Below are positions 1 through 7,256 of a stretch of DNA of 64,000 nt, piece by piece. Made by a program: the position numbers and the translations under genes. Origin of the DNA: Natrinema salaciae (GTDB lineage: Archaea; Halobacteriota; Halobacteria; Halobacteriales; Natrialbaceae); assembly GCF_900110865.1 (NCBI RefSeq), contig NZ_FOFD01000007.1, forward strand, positions 1 to 64,000, read 5' to 3'. Below the pieces are notes generated by a model, which was given only the letters and a program-made list of their open reading frames with translations, was not told where the DNA came from and searched no databases. Positions within the stretch are counted from its first letter, which is position 1. Each line of letters starts with the position of its first letter.

Positions 1-2
1 TC

Positions 3-119
3 CAAAGGCACGCCTGTGGAGACTGCTACCTCTGCGGACACTCGTTCTGTGTCTGCAAGTCGCGTCGTAGAAACAGGAAGCTCCGTCCTCAAGGAACGAG
101 TCGCGTTAGCGGCGAGTGA
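3..119 (+). CDS. C-terminal tail of a Cys-rich protein (partial, uncertain)
   Basis: The third forward frame is open from the left edge to a TGA at 117-119 and reads a cysteine-rich stretch (HACGDCYLCGHSFCVCK) followed by a basic tail. Closely spaced CxxC pairs suggest a small zinc-binding segment. The start lies outside the window, so no family can be named. The other two forward frames are also open for part of this length, so the choice rests on the cysteine pattern alone. Its end overlaps the 3' end of the convergent 57-aa gene by 14 nt. Confidence 0.3.
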   Translation, partial: QRHACGDCYLCGHSFCVCKSRRRNRKLRPQGTSRVSGE

Positions 120-279
120 GTAGGGCGGAGTAGTTCACAATCCCGATATCGTTGAATAGCGGGCTGACAACGAGCAGTCCTACCGCTGACCCGACACCGA
201 CGAGGAGAGCAAATCCACTGCGAGACTTGGCCTGTGCCCACTCCTCAAAACGGATGTAGAACTGCGGAGCCTCCATCAT
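106..279 (-). CDS. 57-aa single-span membrane protein
   Basis: This short frame begins with two ATGs (279 and 276) and ends at TAA 106-108. The first 20 residues are amphipathic (MMEAPQFYIRFEEWAQAK), then a hydrophobic span covers about residues 22-42 (GFALLVGVGSAVGLLVVSPL), with a short tail ending LLTRR. It is the first of a run of very small membrane-protein genes separated by related inverted repeats. No family is recognised. Codon use is compatible with a real gene, but the length makes this a moderate call. Confidence 0.5.
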   Translation of the reverse strand: MMEAPQFYIRFEEWAQAKSRSGFALLVGVGSAVGLLVVSPLFNDIGIVNYSALLTRR

Positions 280-362
280 ATTTGCAATTGCTATTCGAGC
301 ACAAGAATTCTACGTCCGAGAAGCGCACTAGTATAGTTCGTCCGTACGCTTTCCGCTCTATG

Positions 363-445
363 TCCGTCTGTACTTACTGTTGACTCGAGATCGTCTCCGA
401 CTCTCATCGAATTCTCGGACACAGTCCTGCCGGTAACTACGTCTG
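363..445. repeat. Inverted-repeat intergenic element, copy A
   Basis: An imperfect inverted repeat (GTACTTACTG at 370-379 against CGGTAACTAC at 431-440) bounds a segment containing CGACTCTCAT and TTCTCGGACA, both also found in copy B. It lies between two small membrane-protein genes and has no open frame of its own that looks coding. Confidence 0.45.
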
Positions 446-468
446 CGTATGGAACATGATAGATTGAG

Positions 469-660
469 CTACGAATTGTCAGCAGTTTGCATAAACGAAT
501 ACACACAAATAGCGAGACTAATGAAAAGCAGATAGGCTGTCCACGATTTGTCTCCACTTATAATAGTCGCAACAGCAAGAACTGCAAACGCTAAGGCAAC
601 GATAGCCGAACGAATCGCACGAAGATGTGCTGTTATCATCAAATACTGGTCATCATTCAT
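469..660 (-). CDS. 63-aa two-span membrane protein
   Basis: Starts at ATG 660, about 25 nt downstream of a TATA-like box (plus strand 677-690, CTATAATATAGG), as expected for a leaderless haloarchaeal transcript. The protein has a polar N-terminus (MNDDQYLMITAHLRAIR) and two hydrophobic spans at about residues 18-35 and 41-57, with a short acidic tail. Family unknown. The separate promoter and the flanking repeats suggest an independent unit rather than part of an operon. Confidence 0.6.
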   Translation of the reverse strand: MNDDQYLMITAHLRAIRSAIVALAFAVLAVATIISGDKSWTAYLLFISLAICVYSFMQTADNS

Positions 661-740
661 ACATAATGTGTAGTATTTCTATAATATAGGCCTTCTGTTA
701 ATAGAGGGTAGAGTTAATTGCTACTTCGTTATCTGCTTGG

Positions 741-866
741 CCTGTACTTACCGCTGGTTCACGATCTCTGCCCGACTCTCATGCAGTTCTCGGACAAGCC
801 GATATACTTCTTATTATAGTCCTCGAGGACCGGCTTCGCGGACACGGTACTTGCGGTAAGTACGTA
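741..866. repeat. Inverted-repeat intergenic element, copy B
   Basis: A perfect 11-bp inverted repeat, GTACTTACCGC at 744-754 and GCGGTAAGTAC at 853-863, bounds about 98 bp. Inside lie segments shared with copy A (CGACTCTCAT, TTCTCGGACA) and a 28-bp block at 818-845, containing the palindrome TCCTCGAGGA, that recurs without change in copy C. Most of the 661-973 gene gap is this element; the rest holds the promoters of the two flanking small genes. Confidence 0.6.
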
Positions 867-945
867 TGCGAAGTGAACAACGTACATCTGAACATTCCGT
901 TATCTATAGGCGAGAATGGAGGGTCTATACTCAAAGTGAAAATTG

Positions 946-957
946 ATAAATATTTGG
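946..957 (+). promoter_or_regulatory. TATA-like promoter of the 61-aa gene
   Basis: GATAAATATTTG is centred about 23-25 nt before ATG 974, giving leaderless transcription from that ATG. This favours 974 over the upstream in-frame TTG. Confidence 0.5.
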
Positions 958-973
958 CTTCTTTTTGGTCGCT

Positions 974-1159
974 ATGGATCGAACGGAATACTTCCTTGCC
1001 ATAATCACGTTCCTCTTAGCGTCGATTGTGTACGTAATCGGCGATGGAGATACTCCGTCGATTATTGTATTGCCCGTCCTCGTTCTCCTCTATGGTACAC
1101 CAATCTATCGTCTTATAGCCAGTATGAGCGATCTCAGTCAGGGTTCTGACCAGCAGTGA
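974..1159 (+). CDS. 61-aa two-span membrane protein
   Basis: Reads MDRTEYFLAIITFLLASI then a second hydrophobic stretch (IIVLPVLVLLYGTPIY) and a polar tail ending SQGSDQQ. The two spans cover about residues 7-23 and 30-46. Length and layout resemble the divergent 63-aa gene, but there is no clear sequence match between them. It has its own promoter and is flanked by repeat copies B and C. Function unknown. Confidence 0.6.
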   Translation: MDRTEYFLAIITFLLASIVYVIGDGDTPSIIVLPVLVLLYGTPIYRLIASMSDLSQGSDQQ

Positions 1160-1192
1160 TCTCACCTGCTGCGCTGAACGTTACGTGCTTCG

Positions 1193-1255
1193 CCTGTACT
1201 TATCGCAGTCCTCGAGGACCGGCTTCGCGGACACAGTATTCACCGCAAGTACAGT
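1193..1255. repeat. Inverted-repeat intergenic element, copy C
   Basis: GTACTTATCGC at 1196-1206 faces GCAAGTAC at 1245-1252. Between them is a 28-bp block at 1207-1234 identical to 818-845 of copy B (from AGTCCTCGAGGACC to GCGGACAC). It is shorter than copy B and lacks the CGACTCTCAT part. Confidence 0.55.
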
Positions 1256-1300
1256 CTGTATATTCAGCGGATAGCGTGTCGAGGGTTGGGTTCTCGAACT

Positions 1301-1312
1301 AGATTATTTAAT
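1301..1312 (+). promoter_or_regulatory. TATA-like promoter of the DUF6653-like gene
   Basis: GATTATTTAATT lies about 22-33 nt before ATG 1334, consistent with leaderless transcription. It would sit inside the coding region if the upstream in-frame ATG at 1286 were used, so it decides the start. Confidence 0.55.
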
Positions 1313-1333
1313 TCGTCAGACGGACCGGTAAGT

Positions 1334-1777
1334 ATGGTCGGCGGTACAATTGACCAATTCGACGATCGGTTCTGGAACCGTCATTCGAATCCAAAAAGCG
1401 GTTGGACGCGCGTCCCACTGGGTGCTGTCATCGTCTACGCTATCTATCGGCGCAACTGGCGGATGGTCGGTGCCGCGCTCGCGTGGACTGCGATTAATCC
1501 GTTCCTGTTCTCGCCACCCGAAACCGAGGACGCGTGGATGACTCGCGCCGTGCTTGCCGAGCGGTGGTGGATCAGGGAGGAGTCAAACCCGACGGTCGGG
1601 CTCGACTACCCGAACGTCTGTAACACCGTCGGTGCGCTCGGGTTCGTTTACGCGCTGTACGCCGCGTGGCGACGGTCACCGAAGGAAGCGACGCTCGGCG
1701 TCGTGGTCAGCGTCGGTCTGAAACTTTGGTGGCTTCGGGTGTTGGTCAAGCATTATGACGAACGACCGGACCGATAG
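1334..1777 (+). CDS. DUF6653-like membrane protein
   Basis: 147 aa. The pattern (D-RFWNRHSNPKSGWTR near the N-terminus, AIYRRNWRMVG, then INPFLFSPPE, AERWW) matches what I know of the haloarchaeal DUF6653 family. There are hydrophobic stretches at about residues 30-40, 48-63 and 100-115, and the C-terminal segment is also hydrophobic. The start at 1334 is chosen because a TATA box lies 28 nt upstream. Role unknown. It ends the small-gene/repeat series and has higher GC than the genes before it. Confidence 0.7.
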   Translation: MVGGTIDQFDDRFWNRHSNPKSGWTRVPLGAVIVYAIYRRNWRMVGAALAWTAINPFLFSPPETEDAWMTRAVLAERWWIREESNPTVGLDYPNVCNTVGALGFVYALYAAWRRSPKEATLGVVVSVGLKLWWLRVLVKHYDERPDR

Positions 1778-1883
1778 GACTCTCGTCGCGGGTCCGCCAG
1801 GGACGTAATGAAGACGGATTCAACGAGAATCTGATCGATAAAGCAGGGAAATCGCACTTGAGGTAGTCGACTGTCCCCAGGAA

Positions 1884-2122
1884 GTGGGTTCGCGGACACC
1901 ACGGAACGATATCGAGATTCTCCTCGAGGACTACGACCTCGATATGCATTACGACGAGGCTGGGAGAAATACGCCGAGCTGCACGAGGCACACTGCATCG
2001 AGTTCGCGGAGGAACTGGCCACTCGAGGTGGGGAAGGGAGCCTCGTTCAGAAGCCAGCATCATCCGGAGAGGGATTCGTCGACTTCCTGCGTAGCGAAAA
2101 CAGCAGTTCTGAGGCGGAATAA
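1884..2122 (+). pseudogene. Frameshifted fragment of an unrecognised helical protein
   Basis: One frame reads ILLEDYDLDMHYDEA and stops making sense near 1961. The next frame continues naturally with WEKYAELHEAHCIEFAEEL and runs to TAA at 2120-2122 through an acidic tail (DFLRSENSSSEAE). A single missing base near 1961 joins the two into one alpha-helical sequence. The upstream part of the gene is missing or unreadable. I do not recognise the family; the surroundings (other relics) support decay. Confidence 0.4.
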
Positions 2123-2125
2123 GGA

Positions 2126-2230
2126 TTAGTCGCGGAGGTACGCGTTCGATCGTGCCAGCTCCCGGAGACGCTCGTTGTCCGGGACATCGTACTGTTCACT
2201 GACATCGCGAACAGCTTCTTGTAGGGTCAT
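2126..2230 (-). CDS. 34-aa predicted microprotein
   Basis: Begins at ATG 2230 and reads MTLQEAVRDVSEQYDVPD followed by a charged helix ending SNAYLRD. It has no hydrophobic span and no cysteines. The amino-acid pattern (amphipathic helices, capped loop) looks like a protein rather than chance, but it could be the N-terminal remnant of a longer gene. It is convergent with the frameshifted fragment, with stops 3 nt apart. Confidence 0.35.
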   Translation of the reverse strand: MTLQEAVRDVSEQYDVPDNERLRELARSNAYLRD

Positions 2231-2386
2231 GGTTGCTGTGAATGCCTATTGGGTTCCTATAATAAAACTTCTCAACAAAACCCTGCTTTCTGTGAGTAAC
2301 AGATATGCTTGAAAATCAGGCAAATCATAGTAGCTTATTTCTGTAATTCACTGCTGGTTTCGAGAGTAAGAGAAACTGACTGTGAT

Positions 2387-2533
2387 TCATCTGTTTGAAG
2401 CGGGATAATCATCTGGATCAATAACGGGAACTTCCCACGTTCCTGTATCGGTCCGCGTCACCCGTACCGGCTGATCTCTCACGCTACCGTCCTCGTCTGC
2501 CAATTCTCGAGTCGTGACTCCAGCCACGTCCAT
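2387..2533 (-). CDS. 48-aa acidic microprotein
   Basis: ATG 2533 to TGA 2387-2389. The sequence MDVAGVTTRELADEDGSV is followed by QPVRVTRTDTGTWEVPVIDP and an acidic tail. It looks like a small beta-rich acidic protein. No family recognised. It is divergent from the membrane-protein gene at 2578, so a shared promoter region of only 44 bp would serve both. Confidence 0.4.
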   Translation of the reverse strand: MDVAGVTTRELADEDGSVRDQPVRVTRTDTGTWEVPVIDPDDYPASNR

Positions 2534-2552
2534 TAACCGCCTCCGGACGGTA

Positions 2553-2564
2553 ATACGGCCGTAT
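2553..2564. promoter_or_regulatory. 12-bp palindrome in divergent promoter
   Basis: ATACGGCCGTAT is a perfect palindrome 13 nt before ATG 2578 and 19 nt before the divergent ATG 2533. It overlaps the likely promoter (TAATACGG), so it may be an operator. Confidence 0.3.
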
Positions 2565-2577
2565 CAGTGATCCGCCG

Positions 2578-3567
2578 ATGAGCAAGGAGTGGGCCAGAGA
2601 CGACCCCAATCCAGTAGTCAGATGGATATTCCTCACGGGAAGCCGCCTTCGGGTAGCCGCCGTCCTGTCGCTGCTGTTCATCGTCCTGACGGCACTGCTG
2701 ATCGAACTCGGCCTCGTCTACGTTGGCCCCGGCAGCAACCTCTCGACAGCGCTCTCGAGCGGTATGCTGTCGGGGCTGCTGACGCTTCTCACGGTGGCCC
2801 TGTCGATTAACCAGCTCATCCTCTCGCGACTGTTCGGCTCGGCGGGGTCCCTCTCGGAGCAACTCGAGAGCACGCTCGACTACCGGCGCTCAGTCGAGGA
2901 TATCGCGGACGTGGCTGTGAGTCCGAACGAACCCAGTGCGTTCCTCACGTTCCTCGCCGACACGCTGAAGCGCCGTCTCGGGGACTTCCGACACGAAGCC
3001 GCGAGTACAGCCGTTGCCTTTGACGTCGGGGACGACCCTGAGGCGTACGTCTCGGCGGTTTCCGACTACGCTGAGCACCTCTCGACTGCCGAGGAGCTCG
3101 ACGACCCGTTCGAAGTGTTACTCCTCGCGCTCGGCGAAGATTACGCTGAGCATCTCAATACGACACGGGAGTTCCAGGCCAGGTACGGGCAGCGCCTTCC
3201 TGACGAAACCGCGGAGGTGCTGGACGACGTTCTGGAACTGTTGAAGGGGATCGCGACGATGCGGCAGTTCTTCAAGACCCTCACCCTCCAGCAGGAACTC
3301 GCCAGGCTCTCCCGGGAGTTGATATACTCCGGCGTCCCGGCTATCCTCGTCACGTACTTCCTCTCGTTCGTCTATACGAGCGCCTCCGACATGTCGACCG
3401 CGATCGACCCGGCGGTTATGCCGATCGTGGTGGCAGTCGCAACTGGCGTGATACTCTCACCGCTCGCAGTGTTGGTTGCCTCCCTACTCCGGATTGCGAC
3501 GGTGTCGTTGTACTCAGTGTCGGTGGGGACGTTCACTCCACCCCAGGAAACATTCGAGAGCGGCTAG
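2578..3567 (+). CDS. Four-span membrane protein, paralogue of 61596-62993
   Basis: 329 aa. Spans at about 25-48 and 60-82, a long soluble acidic middle (residues 90-240), then spans at about 250-270 and 283-310. Three signatures are shared with the protein at 61596-62993: INQLILSRLFG after span 2 (VNQLIISRLFG there), LQQELARLSRELIYSG before span 3 (LQRELSRLSRLITYSG there), and SPLAVL...GTFTPPQE at the C-terminus. The two are clearly one family, haloarchaeal as far as I know, without an assigned function. This copy lacks the long polar N-terminus and the neighbours of the other copy. Confidence 0.75.
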   Translation: MSKEWARDDPNPVVRWIFLTGSRLRVAAVLSLLFIVLTALLIELGLVYVGPGSNLSTALSSGMLSGLLTLLTVALSINQLILSRLFGSAGSLSEQLESTLDYRRSVEDIADVAVSPNEPSAFLTFLADTLKRRLGDFRHEAASTAVAFDVGDDPEAYVSAVSDYAEHLSTAEELDDPFEVLLLALGEDYAEHLNTTREFQARYGQRLPDETAEVLDDVLELLKGIATMRQFFKTLTLQQELARLSRELIYSGVPAILVTYFLSFVYTSASDMSTAIDPAVMPIVVAVATGVILSPLAVLVASLLRIATVSLYSVSVGTFTPPQETFESG

Positions 3568-3853
3568 TGCTCGACCCTCGGTCTCGCCCGTAGTGGAGCC
3601 ACAGGGCACGGGTCGGTGGTAGCAGTGGCGGCCTTCCGGACTTCACTCAGGGTGGGGTCCCAGTGCTGACGCGCTCGAAGCGACCCAGAGAGACTCCAGC
3701 CAGTGACTGCGGAAACCTGACGATTCGCTGCTCGAGCGTGTCGGCGGGTTCGGGACCCGGGGACGCTGTTCGGCGCGCTGGCGCTGTCCCAGGCGACCAG
3801 TTCCGACGGCACACACAGAAAATATTATAGCCGAAAGAAAGTGATCAACTGAC

Positions 3854-4363
3854 GTGTCCGCTCTCGATCCCTGGCGAGTGCTTGCGGCCATCCTCGTCGT
3901 CGGTGGTCTCTGTGGTGCCGGCATCGGTGGGCTCGAATTCGCGTCCACTGTCGAGGCCAACAGCGACGACTACACGATGTCCATCCACGCGCTGGACGGC
4001 GACGACGCTGTCCCCGTACAGGATAGCGACGACGCTGGCCCGAACAACACCACCATCACCGACTACGGGAACCTCGCTGCTGACGCTCAGGAAGCGTTCG
4101 ACGAACTGTACGACGGCAGTGACAACAGTGTCACTCCCATCCCCGAAGAGCGCGCCCGTCACCTGAACGAGACGACGGAACTCACCCTCCACGACCGGAT
4201 TACCGTCCGGTATCAGGGCAGCATCTACTGGTTCTGGCTCGGCGAGCGGGCGGAACGGTCGACAGTCGGTCAGTTAGCGATCGTCGGTGGTCTCCTCGTG
4301 GGGTCGCCCGTAGTCGTCGCGATGCTCGGCGTCCTGTTGTACATCCGGCGGCGGGATAACTGA
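3854..4363 (+). CDS. Two-span membrane-anchored protein
   Basis: 169 aa with a GTG start. An N-terminal span (VLAAILVVGGLCGAGIGG, about residues 9-27) is followed by an outward acidic domain containing HALDGDDAV, EEAF-type helices and ITVRYQGSIYWFWLGE, and a C-terminal span (LAIVGGLLVGSPVVVAML) before the basic tail YIRRRDN. The positive-inside pattern places the middle domain outside the cell. It resembles a haloarchaeal family of small secreted-domain proteins whose function is unknown. The 286-bp gap upstream shows no convincing gene. Confidence 0.65.
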   Translation: MSALDPWRVLAAILVVGGLCGAGIGGLEFASTVEANSDDYTMSIHALDGDDAVPVQDSDDAGPNNTTITDYGNLAADAQEAFDELYDGSDNSVTPIPEERARHLNETTELTLHDRITVRYQGSIYWFWLGERAERSTVGQLAIVGGLLVGSPVVVAMLGVLLYIRRRDN

Positions 4364-4617
4364 CGGTCGGCCGTTCGTCGGCTACGCGGTCGCATCCACC
4401 AACGAGACGAGCGTCTACAGTCTTACACGTCATTTCAGAGTTCCGCCCCAGGAACGGCTATTTGACGCACTTGGCGGGGAGCGCCTGCTGTCGCGTATGA
4501 TCCGACGACCGTACTGAATAGGGTTTCAAGCCTGGTTCAATCCAATCCCGTCCGGCGTCGTCTGTCTTCTCGGATACGTCGAACTCAGACTAGCGAGTGT
4601 ACGTATCGTTGTTCGAG

Positions 4618-5004
4618 CTAGTCGTCTTTCCAGATGATACCCTCGGTCGTCGAGGTCAACACAGTCTCACCGTCCGTGTTCTCACAGACGACATCCGACA
4701 CGAATTCGTAGCGGTCATCTCGTTCTACGACTGTGTCAAACGTTGATCGACACGTGATCGGTTCGCCAGTGTAGACCGGCTGATGGAAGTTAAATTCCAT
4801 CGTACTGGCCAATACTTCGTTATCACCACCCAGTTTCGTCGGTAGAGTCGCGGTCAACAACCCCTGTACCATCACTCGCCCATCTTCGTCCGGCTCAGTA
4901 TGACGGGGTTGGTCGTCACCGGAGAGTTCCGCAAACTGCTGCACATCTTCAACGGTAAATGTTCGCTCGAACGTACTCGTCTCACCTTCGATCGGCTTTG
5001 TCAT
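4618..5004 (-). CDS. MaoC-type (R)-specific hydratase / hotdog protein
   Basis: 128 aa, the usual length of a single-hotdog acyl dehydratase. The hydratase motif is visible near residues 24-38 as FAELSGDDQPRHTEPDEDGR, with the catalytic-type Asp and His of the (F/Y)-x-x-x-(S/T)-G-D-x-x-P-x-H pattern, followed by the helix VMVQGLLTATLPTKL and the strand/turn HQPVYTGEPI. It would hydrate or dehydrate an enoyl/hydroxyacyl-thioester in the cytoplasm; the substrate cannot be told. It stands alone, so no pathway is suggested by neighbours. Confidence 0.8.
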   Translation of the reverse strand: MTKPIEGETSTFERTFTVEDVQQFAELSGDDQPRHTEPDEDGRVMVQGLLTATLPTKLGGDNEVLASTMEFNFHQPVYTGEPITCRSTFDTVVERDDRYEFVSDVVCENTDGETVLTSTTEGIIWKDD

Positions 5005-5075
5005 TAGAATCGGTTTTTATAGTAAAACTACAACAGCATTGTGGTTGCGGGACAGCCGTGTGATTGTATTGAACG

Positions 5076-5396
5076 CTACTCCCAGATCGTTTGTCCGATT
5101 TTCCCACCAATTCTTGGACATAATATTCGCAGTGTGCTCGTGTCCAAATATAACGCGACTCGACCATCTTTCGTCACCTGCGTGGTGGACTCGAGGGCGT
5201 CCGTCTCAAAATCCGAATCCGCAACGACGAGGTGATCGCCGCTCGAGCGGGCGATCGCCGCGATCAGCAGATCACGACCGGCTACCCGGTCGCCAGCGGT
5301 GAGGAGTTCGTCTTGCAGCCGAGCGGCCTCGAGCGCGACGGTTTCATCGACGCCCTCGAGCATGTTGACGATGACCGACGAATCGAGAAACGTCAT
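5076..5396 (-). pseudogene. vapC: VapC-like PIN toxin with internal deletion
   Basis: ATG 5396 begins MTFLDSSVIVNMLEGVDETV, the standard PIN opening with catalytic Asp5. The sequence then jumps directly to EAARLQDELL, GRDLLIAAIA (Asp42) and VVADSDFE (Asp60, Asp62). Intact relatives have roughly 60 residues between these blocks, including the second acidic catalytic residue, and these are absent. The C-terminus runs on past the usual end into about 35 residues of unrelated sequence. No VapB antitoxin gene is visible upstream. I infer a dead ribonuclease toxin left by internal deletion. Confidence 0.65.
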
Positions 5397-5733
5397 CGCT
5401 CGAAGCTCGCCCTTCGGAAGTACGGCCCCGCCCGACCTCGAGGATGTCCTCGAACGCTCGTCATTCCGACGGCCCCAACCCTGGCGCTCGACGCGGGCCA
5501 CACCCAGATTCGACAGTTCAAACGCGGCTATCTGTCCGAAGTCGGTAACGAGTTCCGAGTGACGACCTCTGCGAGGTGACATCCTGACGAGGGACCGTCA
5601 GGAATCGGTGTTTCTACCGAGCCCGTCATTCGTGTCCACGAATCGATCGTTCGTCGACGGAACACGATCGAGCATACGTTTTTACGAGGCAGTACCCGTC
5701 TCTTCGTAGGAACCGCTCGAACGGAGAAATACT
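5397..5733. other. Gap with no convincing gene
   Basis: An open minus-strand frame (5397-5582) continues upstream of the PIN remnant but has low-complexity, Arg-rich composition typical of a shadow frame. The VapB antitoxin expected here is not readable. The last 60 bp contain CATACGTTTTTACG, a possible promoter for the lipoprotein gene at 5734. Confidence 0.4.
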
Positions 5734-6237
5734 GTGAAACGAAAGATATCCGATACTGTCGACAGCGTATCGAGACGATCAGTGCTGACTATCGGGACTG
5801 CCGTCGGCCTCGGAACGGTCGCCGGCTGCCTCGGTGGTACGGACGAGAGTGAGGAGAACGCCGAAGGGGAGGCTGGCGACGACGATAACCGGGGCGACGT
5901 CGGAAGTGACATCAGTGACGAAGCGAGCGCGCTCGCGGCGGAGATGATCGAGGCGATCGACGACGACCTCTCGGTGATGAAATGGCAGTTCCACAGCATG
6001 CTCGTCCCCGAGTACACCGACAGCGGCGGCGTGGACGATGACGTCCCGATTCTCGGCGACGCCTACGCCGACATCGTGGATCGGGGATTCGAGTATCGAT
6101 CGATGCCGACCGCCCTCGACGACAACGAGTTGCCGGATTTCATGGTCTTTCTCGAACCCGAGTGGGCTACCGCGTATCTCGACGGTGACTGGTCGAAAGA
6201 AGAGTACTACGCGAAGATCGAAGCCTCGCAACACTGA
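5734..6237 (+). CDS. Tat-exported lipoprotein of unknown function
   Basis: 167 aa with a GTG start. The N-terminus has a twin-arginine signal (SRRSVLTIGTAVGLGT) and a lipobox VAGC (Cys at about residue 32), so it should be exported folded and lipid-anchored outside. A highly acidic linker (EENAEGEAGDDDNRG) leads to a small soluble domain with EMIEAIDDDLSVMKWQFH and a C-terminus rich in Trp and Tyr (EWATAYLDGDWSKEEYYAKI). No enzyme motif is visible. It is monocistronic. Confidence 0.7.
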   Translation: MKRKISDTVDSVSRRSVLTIGTAVGLGTVAGCLGGTDESEENAEGEAGDDDNRGDVGSDISDEASALAAEMIEAIDDDLSVMKWQFHSMLVPEYTDSGGVDDDVPILGDAYADIVDRGFEYRSMPTALDDNELPDFMVFLEPEWATAYLDGDWSKEEYYAKIEASQH

Positions 6238-6644
6238 TCCAGACGACTGTTCACGCCCCTCGTTCGACGTCGACCCAGGACCACACGTGCGTCCGTGCGA
6301 TTTTCCCGCTCGTTGCCGGCTCGTCGGTCGTGTTTCGCCCACGGATAGCCTCGGTCGTGCAACACGCGAAACGGTCGTCTCACCGCAGAACCGTCTCGGG
6401 ACGTTCAAACAGGAACGACGTCGCGAGAACGCCTCCGCGATGCCGACATCGCCGACGAACGCGTCTACTCCCGCGACGCGAGGAAATCGCTCTACTCCGT
6501 CCCGGATTCGGTCGTGGCCGCGGAGTCGGCGAGCGTTGAGGACGAACTTACCGCCGTGTTACCTCGTTACCCAGCCGTTCGCGTGGTCTTATAAGTAACC
6601 AAGTGTTAGTTGGTGCTACAAGGTAACTCACCCGAAGGAACCAC
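6238..6644. other. Gap with a possible coding relic and a promoter
   Basis: One forward frame after about 6350 is open for some 80 codons without a start codon and ends at TAA about 6595. Its tail contains ERLRDADIADERVYSRDA and SVPDSVVAAESASVEDE, faintly like the N-terminus of an FAD-linked oxidase; I would not call it a gene. The end of the gap holds a TATA-like box (TCTTATAAGT, 6587-6596) and three GTTAC/GTAAC half-sites at 6566, 6595 and 6623. Confidence 0.3.
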
Positions 6645-6821
6645 ATGTCCGCAGACACCATACCATCGGATCAACATACGACGGTCGGCGTCGACGCAGT
6701 TTCGCTCGAGCAGTATTCCGCCGTCCAGACGGACGACTTACAGGTGATCGTCTATGACGAGCGGATCGACGATGCCTGGATCCAGTCGGACGACTGGATC
6801 GACGCGCTACTGATGGCTTGA
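6645..6821 (+). CDS. 58-aa DUF7331-like microprotein
   Basis: ATG 6645 to TGA 6819-6821. The core YSAVQTDDLQVIVYDERIDD followed by AWIQSDDWIDALLMA resembles a family of tiny haloarchaeal proteins with a Y-x-D-x-V(I)YD...AWIQSD pattern (DUF7331, from memory). It is acidic and soluble. GTTAC/GTAAC half-sites lie upstream, the same words as in front of the broken HxlR gene that follows, so the two may once have shared a regulator. Confidence 0.6.
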   Translation: MSADTIPSDQHTTVGVDAVSLEQYSAVQTDDLQVIVYDERIDDAWIQSDDWIDALLMA

Positions 6822-6883
6822 CCTCCCTCCCGCTCCGAGAGGCAGGCCATCGCGTACTGCGGAGCGGCAAGTAGGTATCTATC

Positions 6884-6906
6884 GTAACTAGGTTACAGTA
6901 CGTAAC
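6884..6906. promoter_or_regulatory. Triple GTAAC/GTTAC operator-like array
   Basis: GTAAC (6884-6888), TAG, GTTAC (6892-6896), AGTAC, GTAAC (6902-6906) form two overlapping perfect inverted repeats ending 4 nt before ATG 6910 of the HxlR relic. An autoregulatory operator is the natural reading. Confidence 0.45.
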
Positions 6907-6909
6907 TGC

Positions 6910-7256
6910 ATGACGACCCGGCATCAGTACAGAGACATGGTCGGGTCGACGGGGCAACTGAAAGTGTGGTGTGCGGGCGAAGACTGGCGTCCCGTCTCCA
7001 CTGCGACGGTGATCGGCAAGAAGTGGTACACGATGGCTCCCCATCGACTGCTCGCCAACGGCCCCTCGGGTTCACCGCGCTGAGGACGGAAGTGGATGGC
7101 AGCTCGAGCACGGTCCGCTCGGACGTGCTGGAAGGTCGTGAGGAAAAGCGGTCGATCGACAGGGAAATCGTCAGCGAGAAACCGGTGTGCGTCGGGTACT
7201 CGCTGACCGAGCACGGCGAATCGCTCGAGCCAGTTATCCACGAGATGGCCAAGTAG
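6910..7256 (+). pseudogene. Frameshifted HxlR-family regulator
   Basis: From ATG 6910 the frame reads VWCAGEDWRPVSTATVIGKKW, the HxlR N-terminal signature, then HRLLANGPSG and a premature stop near 7081. The next frame takes over at GFTALRTEVDG and continues through VRSDVLEGREEKRSIDREIV and YSLTEHGESLEPVIHEMAK to TAG at 7254-7256. A one-base change near 7065 explains both halves. Several otherwise conserved residues are also altered. It is a decayed winged-helix regulator of a family that usually senses oxidised or electrophilic compounds. Confidence 0.75.

Noticed and set aside
5076-5582. Taking the PIN frame from its earliest start as a 168-aa functional toxin
   Set aside because: The first 62 residues have no family likeness, and the catalytic middle is missing, so a truncated relic from ATG 5396 is the better description.
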